Shown piece by piece: positions 1-11,876 of a stretch of DNA of 64,000 nucleotides (position 1 is its first letter; each line of letters begins with the position of its first letter). The stretch lies in NCBI GenBank assembly GCA_037974665.1, contig CM075780.1, positions 6,127,268 through 6,191,267 on the forward strand. The letters run 5' to 3'. The position numbers and the translations under genes are program-made. The notes below the pieces were generated by a model, which was given only the letters and a program-made list of their open reading frames with translations, did no database searches and was not told where the DNA came from. The DNA comes from Ehretia macrophylla. Lineage: Eukaryota; Streptophyta; Magnoliopsida; Boraginales; Ehretiaceae.

Positions 1-52
1 AACTCTGAGTTTGCCTCGGTTGCTGACTCTGACCAACTGAAACAGTCTGCCT

Positions 53-820
53 CTAATACCCCTGACTTTGTGTCTGATGTGGTCGTTTACTGGGCTGGCT
101 CGGCTCTTTAGACAGATCTGCTTTCCGTTTCTCATATCTGGCAGCTATCTTGACTGCTGTGGCATAAGTGGAATAATCCTGGGTAGACAGATTCAAAGAA
201 ATATCGGGCCTTAGCCTTATAACAAACCTCTGAATCCTCTTACTCTCCGGCTGTACTAAGGCTGGCACAAAACGAGACAAGCGGGTGAAAGTAGCGTCAT
301 ACTGATCAACTAACATGTTGCCCTGTTTCAGATTAATAAACTCTTGCTCCCGTCTCTCAATAGCTGTCTCTGTAATGAATTTCTCCCGAAACTCCCTGAC
401 AAACTCATCCCAAGTCCGGGGTGTTGCCTCAGCCTCCCATCTGGATTTCATGGTATACCACCATTGCTCGGCATCTCCCTCGAATAGAAACTCAGCGCAA
501 GCAACCCTTCTCGCATCAGAGTACTTTAGGCCAGTAAGAATTTTCTTCACTTTATTCAACCATTGCTCAGCCAACATATCATTGGGCTCTCCGAAGAAAC
601 TAGACGGACCCCAATGCAAAAATTTCTCAAGGTAGTTACCACTACCGCCCTCTGCTCCACCTTGACCCTGACCTGGATTACCTGCGGGTACATATCCTCC
701 CTGCCTCTGCAATACTTGTGCAATCTGACCTATTGTAGCAGTCAACTGTGCATTAATAGTCTGTTGATCTACTTCTTCTTCCCCAACATTTTGATTTCGG
801 GTTTGACGGCGAGGCCCCAT
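53..820 (-). pseudogene. gag: Ty3 gag (fragment A)
   Basis: Capsid/nucleocapsid precursor of a Ty3 retrotransposon, as a reading frame of about 255 codons starting MGPRRQTRNQN at 820. A Gln/Gly-rich N-terminal stretch is followed by the retrotransposon gag domain, with the hallmark AEQWWYTMKSRWE and the block TFTRLSRFVPALV, which is typical of plant Tekay/Del gag. In the family this protein packages element RNA in the cytoplasm. It lies directly downstream of its leader and primer site. The similarity continues past 53 toward the window edge, so this is part of a fossil element and not a host gene. Confidence 0.8.
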
Positions 821-1144
821 CTCGTATAACTAGAATGCAAAGTATTATGATAGGCAAATATGTAATCCACAAATAAGTCACATAAAATAAGTTCAAATAA
901 GTTCACATAAAGCCACATGCAAGGTCATACAAACACTTTACATACAAAAGGTACAAATAAAACACTTAATCATACTTTTCATTGTAAACCTTTCACATTA
1001 TTTTTTCATGCTAGCATGCCCTTTTTTAATTCAATCTTTCACTTATTTAGTCAAAAGAAACACTTATTCACGCAATTACACTTTCACATAATAGACCGCT
1101 ACCCCACAGATTGAGAAACCTATCCCGGCTCATGCATTCTATAA

Positions 1145-1156
1145 GCTCTGATACCA
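1145..1156 (-). other. Primer-binding site (initiator tRNA-Met)
   Basis: The plus strand reads GCTCTGATACCA, which on the minus strand is TGGTATCAGAGC, the plant initiator tRNA-Met primer site. It lies six bases from the LTR terminus and fixes both the orientation and the LTR boundary. Confidence 0.88.
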
Positions 1157-1162
1157 CATAAA

Positions 1163-3280
1163 TGTCACGCCCCAACGCAACCCCACACTGAAGGTTAAGT
1201 CCGGACCTGACAAATGGACAGAGTCTCCTCTGTACTGTGGACATTCTGGAAACCTGCAAACATTCAATAAAACCACAAATACAACTAGAACTTCAATTCC
1301 AACTAAATCCCAACTTCAAGGCCATCCGAGCCGTAAGCAATACAAAGCAATTTAAATACATACAAGCATGCAATCAACAATTCTAGAATCTTTATCTCAT
1401 AACCACTTATCATACCACTTAATGTTATCATTTAAACATACTTAGGAATTAAAGTCAACCGTTCAACCCTTGCATTCACACCCAAGCATGCAACAAAACT
1501 AAAAGAAAGAATTTTAGTTATTACATGCCATAGATACATATCTCATACTACATTCAACTTACAACTGAACAATTATATATACATGAGCACATAGTCTCCA
1601 AAATAGGATATAAAGTAATACAAGCAAAGTCTTCACATAAACAACAAGAAACACAGCCACCTCAAGCATAAAGCACACAGCAACTAAGGCAAATACTCTG
1701 CCTGCACCTCCTGTTCCTCACTCGATCAATGTGCCGGCATAACCCCAAACACACTAGTGGGTATACTCCGGATGTACCCCGAATAATCCTACGACCCAAT
1801 ACCCCCTGAAAATCTCCGGACCAGGCGAGTGAGGGATTAGAGCATAGAGATCGAATATCCACTAGCAAGCCCGCCGCCGCCCAGCCGATATCCAATACAA
1901 CCGCCCATGACACTGTGGTTGCGCAACCACTATGCAATGCAATTTAACCAATGATGATCCAATAATAGAATAAAACAATAACACATAGGAGGGACAACAA
2001 AGTAGGTTGCCCTCGAAAATAGTTCAACTATAAGCATTAGCATACAAACGACTAAACGAGTACAAATGGGTTATTAACATATTTCACACAGCGCTTACCA
2101 AGAGTTCATGAATATCTTAAAAAAAACACATTTAAACACTTAATAAGCAATTACAAGGCCTTAGAAGTGCAAAACAACTTATTTCCTACTTTTCCCCCTT
2201 TGTAACTTAAGCCATTTGTCTTTCAAATGCAAGTTAATGTTCTAGTTTAGTGAGCGGGCTATTCCATACTTCTAATTACCCCTTATGGCACCCTTAAGAC
2301 CCTTCAAACTACCTAATTACCCGCGTTTAGCACAAAAAGCCCAATTGTCCCTTTATGAGTTTGTACTACGCGTACCCTAACCGGAACCCAACCGAGGTTT
2401 AACAAAGCATATCTAGCACCTATATAGCTTAAGAATACTAAATGTGATAGCGAATCAACCTGGATTCGCATTATACCTGAAACCCCATTCTAAAAGTCAC
2501 TAAATTCGCATTTTTACCAAGTGCCGAGTAATTAGACCTCATGGTGTTACTAATCTATCTTTATTAACATCTAAGACACCTAATAGAAGCAATGAATCAA
2601 GCTATAAGGCACAATTTTACAAAACCCTAAAAAATATCACTATTCACTAACCTAAAATCAAACTATCGAATTTAACCATTTATAAAGTGAACAATTGCAT
2701 AAACATAGTCTCTACCACATGTAGATAACATATATAACAAGTTTCAATTAATTCATGAGCCAAAATCAACAAATAGAGAAATGACATAAACTTTGAAATT
2801 CAGAAAGAATGCAAAAATCCCTCACAAATGGTATGTAGAAGCTTGTAGGAGGCTTGCAAACACTCAAAGTCACTTACCCATTGCTTGCAAGGGCCTAAAT
2901 CCATGGTTTGATGAGCAAAATCTTCACCTTTCTCTTCTTTGGGGCTGTCGGGTTTGGAGGGCAGATTTTGGGGCTTTTTCTTTTGTTTTTTATGTTATAA
3001 TGTATGTATATATGTAGTAATGTGGATATATAATATGTTTATGTGTGTGAAATGCTAACTTAAAATGGCCAACATCACTTAAAATAAGTCCAATAACGTA
3101 ATGAAATGCTAGCTAGCTCAAAATAATGTTAGACTACGTAACGAATGTTCCTAACACATTTTGCTCAAACACACATTTTTCTCATTCATAAAATAATTAA
3201 TATGACCTAGGAAAAATACTAATTCAAAGAAAATAGGTAATTGAAAAATGTAATGAATAGTAACAAGGAAAGTAACAAGT
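1163..3280 (-). repeat. 5' LTR of fragment A
   Basis: The terminus on the plus strand is TGTCACGCCCC, so in element sense the LTR ends GGGGCGTGACA. It contains the shared LTR motif AACAAAGTAGGTTGCCCTCG near 1992-2014, a GGATGTACCCC block near 1770, and a TATA-rich tract near 2990-3040. It belongs to the same broad family as the LTRs at 4537-6967 and 28863-31297. The outer boundary near 3280 is approximate. Confidence 0.7.
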
Positions 3281-3289
3281 AACACATAG

Positions 3290-4160
3290 TTAAAATGCAC
3301 AAACAGTGAATGCAACAGTTAATAGAAGTATGGCAATGTTCTCGAGCATCACACCCTGACTCTGTGATACAAACTGCCTCTTGTTAGGCTGACTAGAACC
3401 CGCTATTAACTTTGCCTTACGTTTTTCAAACCTTGAAGCTGCCTGCACTGCATCTGTATAAGTGGCAAATGAATGAATAGACAAGTTCAGATTGATGTCC
3501 CCTCTCGAACCCCAAATAAACCTCTAAATCATTCGCCTCTTGGGTCGTACCAAATCAGGCATATAATGTGACAACCTGTCAAATGTGGCCTCGTACTGGG
3601 CGACTGTCATATTACCCTGTTTCAAGGTCACAAATTCTTCCTCTCGCCTCACTCTGGTTACCTCGAAAATGTATTTATCTCTGAACTCTCTCATGAAGTC
3701 AGCCTATGTATGCTGTACATCCTCAACATCCCATATCCGCTACACAGTCCTCCACCACTGTTCAGCGTCATCATCTAGTAGGAATATAGCAAAGGAGATC
3801 AGTCTCTCATCATTGTACTCTAAAACATTGAAAATTTTATCAACCCTGTTAATCCACCTCTCGGCCTCCTCGTCCTCCGGCTCACCGAGGAATCTCGTCG
3901 GCCCATGTTTTAAAAACTTTTCAAGCTGAGTACTACTAATGTTACCCCCAGTTGTTCTACTACCCTCTGCTTGATCTCAGCCACGACCAGGATTACCTGC
4001 AAGTTGATTACCTCCCTGCCTCTGTTCCTCAATATACTAAATAATCCTGTTGATTGTTGTAGCCATGCTGGCTATAACCTGTTCATTAGTCGGTTGCTGA
4101 CCCAAGTCTTCCTGATCAACATTTTGTGCTCTGGTTTGTTGACGAGGCCTCTTAGTTGAA
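3290..4160 (-). pseudogene. gag: Ty3 gag remnant (fragment B)
   Basis: Decayed gag of a Tekay/Del-type chromovirus. Recognisable pieces on the minus strand include the LEKFLKHGPTRFLGEPEDEE block, an AEQWWRTV hallmark and a C-terminal KRKAKLIAGSSQPNKRQ tail. The domain order matches fragment A and the gag at 18004-19190. It has multiple breaks and no usable reading frame. It is assigned as a fossil gag by motif order and by its position next to a primer site and LTR. Confidence 0.75.
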
Positions 4161-4518
4161 ACTAGAATACATAAGTATTATGACAGATACACAGACAGTT
4201 CATAGATATATCACATAAGAGCAAGTTCATACAGGTTCATTCAAGTTCACACTAAGTCATACAAGTTCATACAAGGCACCTTGTTCACGAAAGTTACATA
4301 TAAAGCACTTAATATGCTATACACTTTAAACTTTTCATATACACACAGTATCATGCAATAGACACTTCATATTCTCATTTTCAAGCTAGCATGTTTCTCA
4401 CTTAGGCAATCATACACTTAGACAATTAAGCAATCACACAATCACACAATTTCACTTTTCACATAAAGACCTCTACCCCACAGACTGAGAAACCTATCTC
4501 GGCTCATGCATTCTATAA

Positions 4519-4530
4519 GCTCTTATATCA
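4519..4530 (-). other. Degenerate primer-binding site
   Basis: GCTCTTATATCA on the plus strand corresponds to the initiator tRNA-Met primer site with a few changes. It lies six bases from the LTR terminus, the same spacing as in fragment A. Confidence 0.65.
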
Positions 4531-4536
4531 CCTAAA

Positions 4537-6967
4537 TGTCACGCCCCTAACCTAACCCTATACTAAAGGGTAAGTCCGAACCCGACAAACGAACTGAGTT
4601 TCCTCTGTATCATGGCTAACCGGTCACCTGCACATAGAAGAAACAGCTATAAAACAATATACCAACGTTCACAACATGGCTTTCCAAGTCTATAAGGCCA
4701 TCCGAGCCTTTCTACTATAACAAAATATAGCATACATGCATGCATTTTCTATTAACTATTGAAACACTATGTTTATAACCTCGATTATCATACTACTCTA
4801 ATCTTATCTATTTAACTTTCGTATATTTTAAGTCCACCAACCAACTTTTATTAAACCATACAAGCAAGCGAGCTAACTAAGCAATAAAGTAAAGCTTTAA
4901 AGTTATTACATGCCAACATTTAACTACTTTATCATACAAGACACCAAACTTTAATTTACAATCTTCCAAGACTAACATCAATACAAACAAGACCATAAGG
5001 TATCAAAATAGAACATATACAACAACAACACATTTTTCCATATCCAGCATTCAAGCAAGCCAACCTCAACAAGCAATCACTCAGGGCAACTGACCAATCT
5101 GAATTTCCTCCTCTCCTTCTACAGTTAATAGCTGGGGGTCAACCTCAGCTTTTGCTGAAACATGTTAAAAAGAGGAATGAACAAACACAGTTGCTCAGTG
5201 AGGGATGAGGTTTAGTTAACCAGGTGTGTTTTCAAAAATCCTTTCGTGCAATGAAATAGTTAAACACAAGAAATAGCAACTATATAGTAAAGAAGCAATT
5301 AAACAATTTAATACCACACAATTAAAAGGATACAATCTCAATAACCCCAAACACTCCAAAGTCTTGATCCCGATCACGAACCTTGATCCATGAACTCAAT
5401 CAATGTGCCGATATAATCCCAAACACTCCAGTGGGTGTACTCCAGATGTACCCAGAAATCATATGACCTAACACCCCCTGGAGATCTCTGGACTAGGCAA
5501 GCGAGGGATTAGAGCACATAGATTGAATATCCACTGGCAAGCCTATTGCCACCCAGTAGATACCCAATATATCCGCCCTGACGATATTGTTGTGCAACCA
5601 CGATGCAATGCACTCAAGATAATAATGACAATATAATTCCATAACCACATAAACGAGGGATAACAAAGTAGGTTGCCCTCGCATATAATTTCAATCAATA
5701 AGCAATATAACAATGTACACAAAATATAGTTATATTCCAACAATGTAGTCAATCCACTCAATTCACGAACTTCTCTAAAAGAATACACAAGCTATACAAT
5801 TGCATTTAAACTCTCAAATGACCAACTACAAGCCAATTGTTAACATTTTCTCAACTTTTTATAAACTAATCCCCTTTGTCCCAATTCAAGCTCATACAAA
5901 ATGAAACCCAAGCAAACCACAATCCAACCATTCTAACTTCCTAATGACACTTTATGACCCCCTTATAAGCTATGAAAACTCATTTTTAACCACTTCTTCC
6001 ACGAAAGCCCCAAAAGCCTCGTGGTCACTTTGAACTACAACTACCCAAACCACCCCTCAAATCAATGCCATAATTACAATTTAAGCACTATCTAACATTA
6101 TAAACACTAGCCATAGTATTCAATCATGCCCGAACAACCAAACCCCAAATGATCCCTTTTGTATCTAAGCCAATTTAGTAAGTTCATTCAAGTTTTATTC
6201 GTTCTAAGCACTAACCTAGGTTCAATAGCACCTATGGCATCATTAGATAGCATAGATCAAGCTTAAATTCAACAATTAACACAAACCCTAGAAAAATACT
6301 ATTTATTATCTTCTTTAATTAACCCTTTGTAAGAATTCAATAACTAAGCCTTTAAACTACACAAATCAAGTCTCCATAGCAAGTAAACACTATATTATAC
6401 CATATTCAAGCATTATATAAGCAATTAACAACAAATCTAAGAATTTAAAGACAAGATATAAATTTTGAAAACATGATTAAATGCAAATCCATCAACAAAT
6501 AAGGCATATATATGCAAGAACTAGGCTTGTAGGAGCTTGAATCCACTTGAAACTAGCTTAGATGACCACACAATGGAGGATGCAAGATGATTTTTTTCTT
6601 CTTCTTTGGCCTAGGAGCCGTCGGGTTTACAAGGAGACAAGGAGGGAATTTTTGCAATTGTTTGCCAGCTAATATGTTGTATATGTAATGTATAATATGT
6701 ATATATTATGTATGTGTAGGTTATTTGGGCTCATTTAAATGCAAGACTAGTAATTCAAGGCCTAAAAGTCTATTTAAAAACTAACTAGCCTAAATTCATT
6801 ATTTTTACTATTTACTCAGTATGAAAAACATTTTCCTAACGCACTCACCTGACATGCAATGCATAAAGTAATAATGAACGTATGCCACATAAGTTAATGA
6901 ACATAGGAAAAATGTAGAATCACGAAAATAAAATAATAAAAATTTAACTCCGGGCTCGGGTGTCACA
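4537..6967 (-). repeat. 5' LTR of fragment B (2431 bp)
   Basis: Both ends are visible: TGTCACGCCCC at the left and GGGCTCGGGTGTCACA at the right, giving TG...CA termini. Internally it has the ATAACAAAGTAGGTTGCCC motif (5659-5680), a CTCAGTGAGGG hairpin region (5178-5201), the palindromic GTTGTGCAACCAC (about 5588), and a TATA-rich tract (about 6665-6720) where transcription in element sense would begin. Its length nearly equals that of the solo LTR at 28863-31297 (2435 bp). Confidence 0.82.
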
Positions 6968-7076
6968 TGAGTGTTAGAGAGGGAATCGCGGGAGCCCCTT
7001 CTTGATTCTTTTGTTTTACAGGATTTTGTCCAAGCCAGGAAGCAGTTTGGGGCAAACAGATTTCACCTTAATAGTT

Positions 7077-7093
7077 TGGCACCGTTTGTGGGA
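7077..7093 (+). other. Primer-site-like TGGCACCGTTTGTGGGA
   Basis: It resembles the TGGCGCCGT primer-type sequence that follows the 5' LTR of plant Tat and Athila elements, usually ascribed to tRNA-Asp. It stands about 30 bases before the gag start at 7125, which fits a primer site. The LTR end just upstream was not delimited. Confidence 0.5.
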
Positions 7094-7124
7094 AACCTTC
7101 CAAAAATCCCACTAAGATACCACA

Positions 7125-7324
7125 ATGGTTCATACACGCAGTCATGCTAATGCCGGGGTGAACCAGAACCCTCCAGAGAAGCATCAAGTTCACGGCGTGG
7201 CAGATCTCCCGGTGACAGCAGTTCTGCTTAACACGGCACCCCCTGGGGTGGCCGCTATTCCAGCACCTCCAGTATTTGTTCTAGGAAATATGTCTTCTTT
7301 ATCCCAACAGGTTGATCTACACAC
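7125..7324 (+). pseudogene. gag: Tat-type gag, N-terminal piece
   Basis: The reading frame opens with MVHTRSHANAGVNQNPPEK, a typical start for Tat-type gag-pol polyproteins, followed by a Pro/Ala-rich stretch. After about 66 codons the sequence turns into LTR material of another element. The Tat gag resumes at 9205. Confidence 0.65.
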
Positions 7325-9204
7325 CTATTCACCAAACACGTACTCTGCCCCAATCACCGGATGTACCCCGGAAGTACATCAATCCTATGACCCAGACCCT
7401 ATGGAACGCTCCATCCATGCGAGAAAGGGATTAGAACCCTAGTAGCTGTGTCATCGCCTGACAAGCTCGATGCCACCTAATGCAACACAAACTATTGTAT
7501 ATGGTTTAAAGGTTGCAACCCTTCACGACACTTCACATTAGTGCATTCATGTAAGAAGATAAATACATAACACGTACTCGCATGCGCATCATACCTCATT
7601 CATGCATACAATTACAAGTATTAAGACAAATAAAGGTAATCAACAAAGTAAGTTGATTCTCGAAACATTCACATTTATCATGCATTCAACAAGTACTTTA
7701 AACTCAAAGAAATCAAATAATGCAATGACAACACATGTATTCAATAGCTAGCTTTCACATATATATATGCCTTCTTACTAAACCAACGCTTGCTCCTAAA
7801 CTTTAACTATCAACATAGATAATAAAATATACCCTAATACATTCTTTAACTAGCTTTTAATTTTCTAGTATCTAACCAAGGCATTTAACAACAAGGCTAC
7901 TTCAAATGTTCACTAGACAATTCGTAACCATTGACTAACCACAATCATACTTCAATCAACACATACAAACACACAAACACGACCAACACCCACACACGGT
8001 CCTTTTGGTACACCCAGACACAAATTATAATTTAAACTCACTTTAACTAGTTTAAGCCCTAATCTAGTCTTAAGAGCAATTATGGCACAAGATTCAAGCA
8101 TTAAACTAAGTATATAAGCCATAAACTACAAACACCCCTTTAAGTTCAATCGGTTCTAACTAAATTCTAATAATATTCTAGCAAGTTTAAGCATTAATCT
8201 AGTGCCTACAATATCTATGGCACATGATATAAGCAATAGATCAAGCATTTATATCGTAAATCCACAACTTATATAAATGTTACTATTCATCATCTTTTTC
8301 AATACACCTTGTACAAACTCTTGCTAAACACATGAAATAGCTTTAAAAGTCTACTCTACTAGTTAATAGAAGAACAAATATTGCAAGATTAAACAAAATA
8401 ACCAACATTTATGCCATAGGAATTATTTTCCATAATAAACATATAAGCTTAATATGCAATTTTAATGAAAACCCTTACCTCTAGAAACTTATTTATGCAA
8501 GATTATAGCTTGAATTGGCTTGGAAAACACTTGCAGAAGCTCCGGGATCAATCCCTAGGAAAATTCTTCTTCTTCCTTATTTTTTTGCGTTGGCCACTTT
8601 TGGCCCTTTTTTTCCCTTCTTTTGCTTGCTTTGTATGCTAAGTGTATATGTGTATGTAGTAGTATATATGTATATAATATATGTATATGGGTTTGGGTTA
8701 AAGGGTTTGGGCTAAAGGGTTTGGGCTAAAGGGTTTGGGTTTGGGTTTGGTTTAAAAAAATGCAAGAAAAGCTTATTTGGCCCAAAAATGAATTCTAGTT
8801 AACACTATTGACACAAGACACAAAACATTTTATAACTCACGCACCCGATATGCTACGCATATAATTTCAATGGACGTATGCTAGATATAGGTCACGTAAT
8901 ATGGAAAAAATGCAAAAACAGAAAAAATAAAATAGTGAATTTTTTAGTCCGGGCTCAAGTTAATTTAAAATACTATCAATGCAATTTTCATTAAAATTCT
9001 TTATGAAAATAATATGAATGTACATTTACCATTTTTTAAAATAAATAAATTCACAATTTTGCTAATAAGAATTGCTTAAGCACGCAATGGAACATAAAAA
9101 GCAAATAAGCACATATTATGACAAGTAATCATTTAAGCAAATAAATGCACAAAATATATGCAAATATATATGACATATTCATTCTCTCGGGCTTGGGTGT
9201 CACA
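7325..9204 (-). repeat. LTR fragment inserted in the Tat gag
   Basis: Minus-strand LTR piece of the same broad family as 4537-6967. It starts inside the LTR with the CCGGATGTACCCCGG block, followed by AAGGTTGCAACCCTT (about 7508). It ends with the family terminus GGGCTTGGGTGTCACA. The region around 8570-8690 holds the CT-rich and TATA-rich promoter-side tracts. No gene is seen in it. The open frames in this stretch are LTR noise. Confidence 0.7.
8685..8752. repeat. GGGTTTGGGCTAAA minisatellite
   Basis: Four to five tandem copies of a 14-bp unit, GGGTTTGGGCTAAA, with small variants, in the promoter-side part of the LTR fragment. G-runs of three recur every seven to eight bases. Confidence 0.85.
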
Positions 9205-10265
9205 CCTAGCCCCCTGTGCTTTCAGTGGACACAATGGGCTCGGGAGGCCCGGTGGAAAGGCTGAAGCTAGACAGGACGCATACCCCAAATACATGGGGAG
9301 TAGGAGGTCTCTCGCAGTGAAGGAGGGTAGCATCAAGCCTTGGTGGGACAAGGGAAACATTATCCCTTTTCCAAAAAAGTTATACGAGATCCCATGTCGT
9401 ATGGATACAAGCTCCTGAGTCTATAGACTTACGACGGGATTGGAGATCCAAAAGACCACCTTATAATCTTCGAGCATCATATGACGTTCCAAGATGTTCC
9501 AAGACGTCCCATACGCCATCAAGTGTCAAGCTTTCCCAATAACGTTTATGGGATCTACACAAAAGTGGTTCGCTAGCCTGGCGGAAGGCTCAATCCATAA
9601 TTTTGACCAGCTCGCTGGCTTGTTCCTTGCTCGATTTGTTAGCAACAAAAATCCCCGAAGGCTCATCGCGTCTCTACCTTCCATAAAGCAGTAGAGTGGT
9701 GAGACTTTGTGGGACTACACTCAGCGATTCAACCAGGTAGCCTTGGAGGTACCAGACCTCGACCAGTCAGTAGCTATGGTTGCATACATACAAGGCTTGC
9801 ACATCAGGCCCTTATAGGCCTCCTTAGGTAAGAAGATGCCTCGAGATTTGGAGGAGCTCATGGCTCAAGCCTCCAAGTATATCAGCTCTGAAAAGGTCAT
9901 TATTTAAGAAGGTAGAAGAGAAAGGAGGCTCGGCTAAGGGAAAAGCCCAAGAGGGAAACAAACAGAAGGGAGCCCCGAAGGGTCGAACTAAGGACAATGC
10001 AGTAACAACTAGAGCAGGTTTAAGCGAAGTTATACCCCATTAAACGCCCCTAGGACAGAGATTTTGCATGAAATCCAAACCCACCAGGAGTTCTATTGGT
10101 CAGCTAGGATGACGTGCAATCCAGACAAAAAGGCAAAGGATAAATATTGCAAGTACCATAGGGACCACGACCATGACACAGAAGTTTGCAAGCAACTTAA
10201 AGCGGAGATAGAGGTTCTGGTAAGAAAAAAATTGTTGAATAGGTTCGTGGCGGGGAATTAGGAGC
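9205..10265 (+). pseudogene. gag: Tat-type gag, main piece with zinc-knuckle-like region
   Basis: Continuation of the Tat gag. The retrotransposon gag domain is recognisable near 9494-9694 (GSTQKWFASLAEGSIHNFDQ). Near 10100-10215 is a Cys/His segment, KYCKYHRDHDHDTEVCKQLK, the Tat equivalent of the nucleocapsid knuckle. It is a broken fossil, identified by these two motifs and by the protease that follows. Confidence 0.75.
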
Positions 10266-10480
10266 TTCGGCATGATAGAGAACGGAGTCCTAGGCATGAC
10301 AGGGAGCATAGTCCCCGATGTGAAAGGGAACGCAGCCCCAAGCGCGGGAGAGAACACGAGAATCAGCACCTGGGGGTGGTTTTCACTATCGCTAGGGAAG
10401 CCAATAGAGCTGCAAGGAGGTCATATGCCAGATCTATGGGGGAAGAGCCCTGGTATAAAAATTCAAGAGTAGAAGAATAG

Positions 10481-10822
10481 TTGACGTTCACAACAAATGA
10501 TCTCAATGGGGTAATATACCCACACGATGATCCATTGCTAGTAGAAGCTTTCATTTTCAACCACACTGTCAAGCATCTGATGGTTGACACTGGCAGCTCC
10601 ACAAAAGTATTATTCTTGAAAGATTTTGACAAATTGGGCATAGGGCGAGATAGGCTCCGTCCCCTAAATGGCTCATTGTCTCGATTCACAAGGGAAGCCT
10701 TCCACTTAGAGGGAGTTATCAACCTGCCCATAACCTTAGAGGATGGGGAGCGGAAAGTAACAATAATGGTGGATCTTATTGTCCTTGATTGTGAGTCAGC
10801 CTACAATGGGATCCTTGGATGA
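10481..10822 (+). pseudogene. Tat-type aspartic protease
   Basis: Retropepsin-like domain of the Tat polyprotein. The catalytic block HLMVDTGSSTKVLFLKDFDK is present, followed about 60 residues on by the hydrophobic strand KVTIMVDLIVLD and the ending AYNGILG that typically closes plant Ty3 protease domains. In the family it cuts the gag-pol polyprotein. It lies between the gag knuckle and the RT. Confidence 0.8.
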
Positions 10823-10959
10823 GTAGCCTTGATGACGTTCCAGGTAGTCGCTTCTCCTCTACACCAAGCACTAAAGTTCCTAACTCCCTTAGGCATGGCT
10901 ACCGTCAAGGGGATCAATTGGCTGCTCGCTACTGTTATGCTGCTTCTCTCAAGATAAAG

Positions 10960-11876
10960 GGCTCAAAGGTTGAGCAGATCGATGCGTCAGAAATTGAGAG
11001 AGAAAAGAAGAAGAAGGCTAACCCTGCTGAGGAGTTGGATGAGGTAGAAATTTCAGAGGGGCGGCGGATCAAGATAGGCCACGACCTTCCTCCAGACCTG
11101 CGAAAATATATAATTGATTTCCTTTCTCAGAATATTTATGTATTTGCTTGGAGTACAATTGACATGACATGTATAGATTCGTCGGTGATGGTCCATAAGT
11201 TGAATGTAGACCTAACATGCTGACCCATCTGCCAAAAGAAAATGAATTTTGGGGAGGAAATGAATAAGAACATTCGAGAAGAGATTTGGAAGTTGCTGGA
11301 AGTGGGGCATATAAGAAGTGTGCAATACCCGAAATGGTTTGCCAACGTGGTGTTGGTAGCCAAAAGCCCCGGCAAGTGGTACTTGTGTGTTGATTATATG
11401 GATCTCAATGCAGCCCGCCCTAAGGACTGTTACCCGCTATCCAGGATAGACAAGATGGTGGACGCCACCTCTGGATGCGAGCTCCTCACATTTATGGATG
11501 CGTTCAAGGGCTACAATCAGATTATGATGGCCCCAAAAGATGAAGAAAAAATAGCCTTTATCATAGAGATGGGGACCTAATACTATAGGGTGATGCCCTT
11601 TGGGCCTAAAAACACCAAAGTTACATACCAGTGCATAGTGAACAAGGTGTTTGACCACCATATCGAAAAAAATATCGAGATCAACATGGACGATATGATG
11701 ACTAAAAGAAAAAGTTCACACTCACATGTGGCTGACCTGGAAGAGGCCTTTGCCACCATGAAGCAGTTCGAGATCAGGGCAAGAAAATTTTCGGGTTCAT
11801 AGTCACCAGTCGTGACATAGAGGCGAATCCAGATAAGATCCAAGCCATACTGGATTTGAACCCTCCCAAGAGTGTT
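10960..11876 (+). pseudogene. Tat-type reverse transcriptase
   Basis: Fingers/palm of a Ty3 RT. Recognisable motifs are KWYLCVDYMDLNAARPKDCY (RT motif 1-2 region), LTFMDAFKGYNQIMMAPKDE, the MPFGPKNTKVTYQ block and an NMDDMM active-site region. The sequence order matches Tat-type pol. It is broken and is interrupted downstream by an LTR at 11877-13601. Confidence 0.82.

Larger units (their letters stand above)
1..3280 (-). mobile_element. Ty3/gypsy chromovirus fragment A (gag plus 5' LTR)
   Basis: A minus-strand fossil of a Ty3/gypsy LTR retrotransposon that enters from the left window edge. Reading leftward it has a 5' LTR, a primer site matching initiator tRNA-Met, an untranslated leader and a gag reading frame. 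The pol part would lie outside the window. The gag resembles the Tekay/Del chromovirus type. The junction with the next element near 3280 is approximate because no terminal LTR motif is visible there. The copy is broken and partial. Confidence 0.8.
3281..6967 (-). mobile_element. Ty3/gypsy chromovirus fragment B (gag plus 5' LTR)
   Basis: A second minus-strand fossil of the same design, sitting head to tail behind fragment A: gag remnant, leader, degenerate initiator-Met primer site and a 5' LTR. It retains only the 5' part of the element. The gag is clearly diverged from that of fragment A, so this is a separate insertion and not a tandem duplicate. The copy is broken. Confidence 0.75.

Noticed and set aside
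1145-1156. tRNA gene fragment
   Set aside because: TGGTATCAGAGC and its variants (also at 17758, 46678, 54271) are primer-binding sites next to LTR ends. No full tRNA fold was found in the window.
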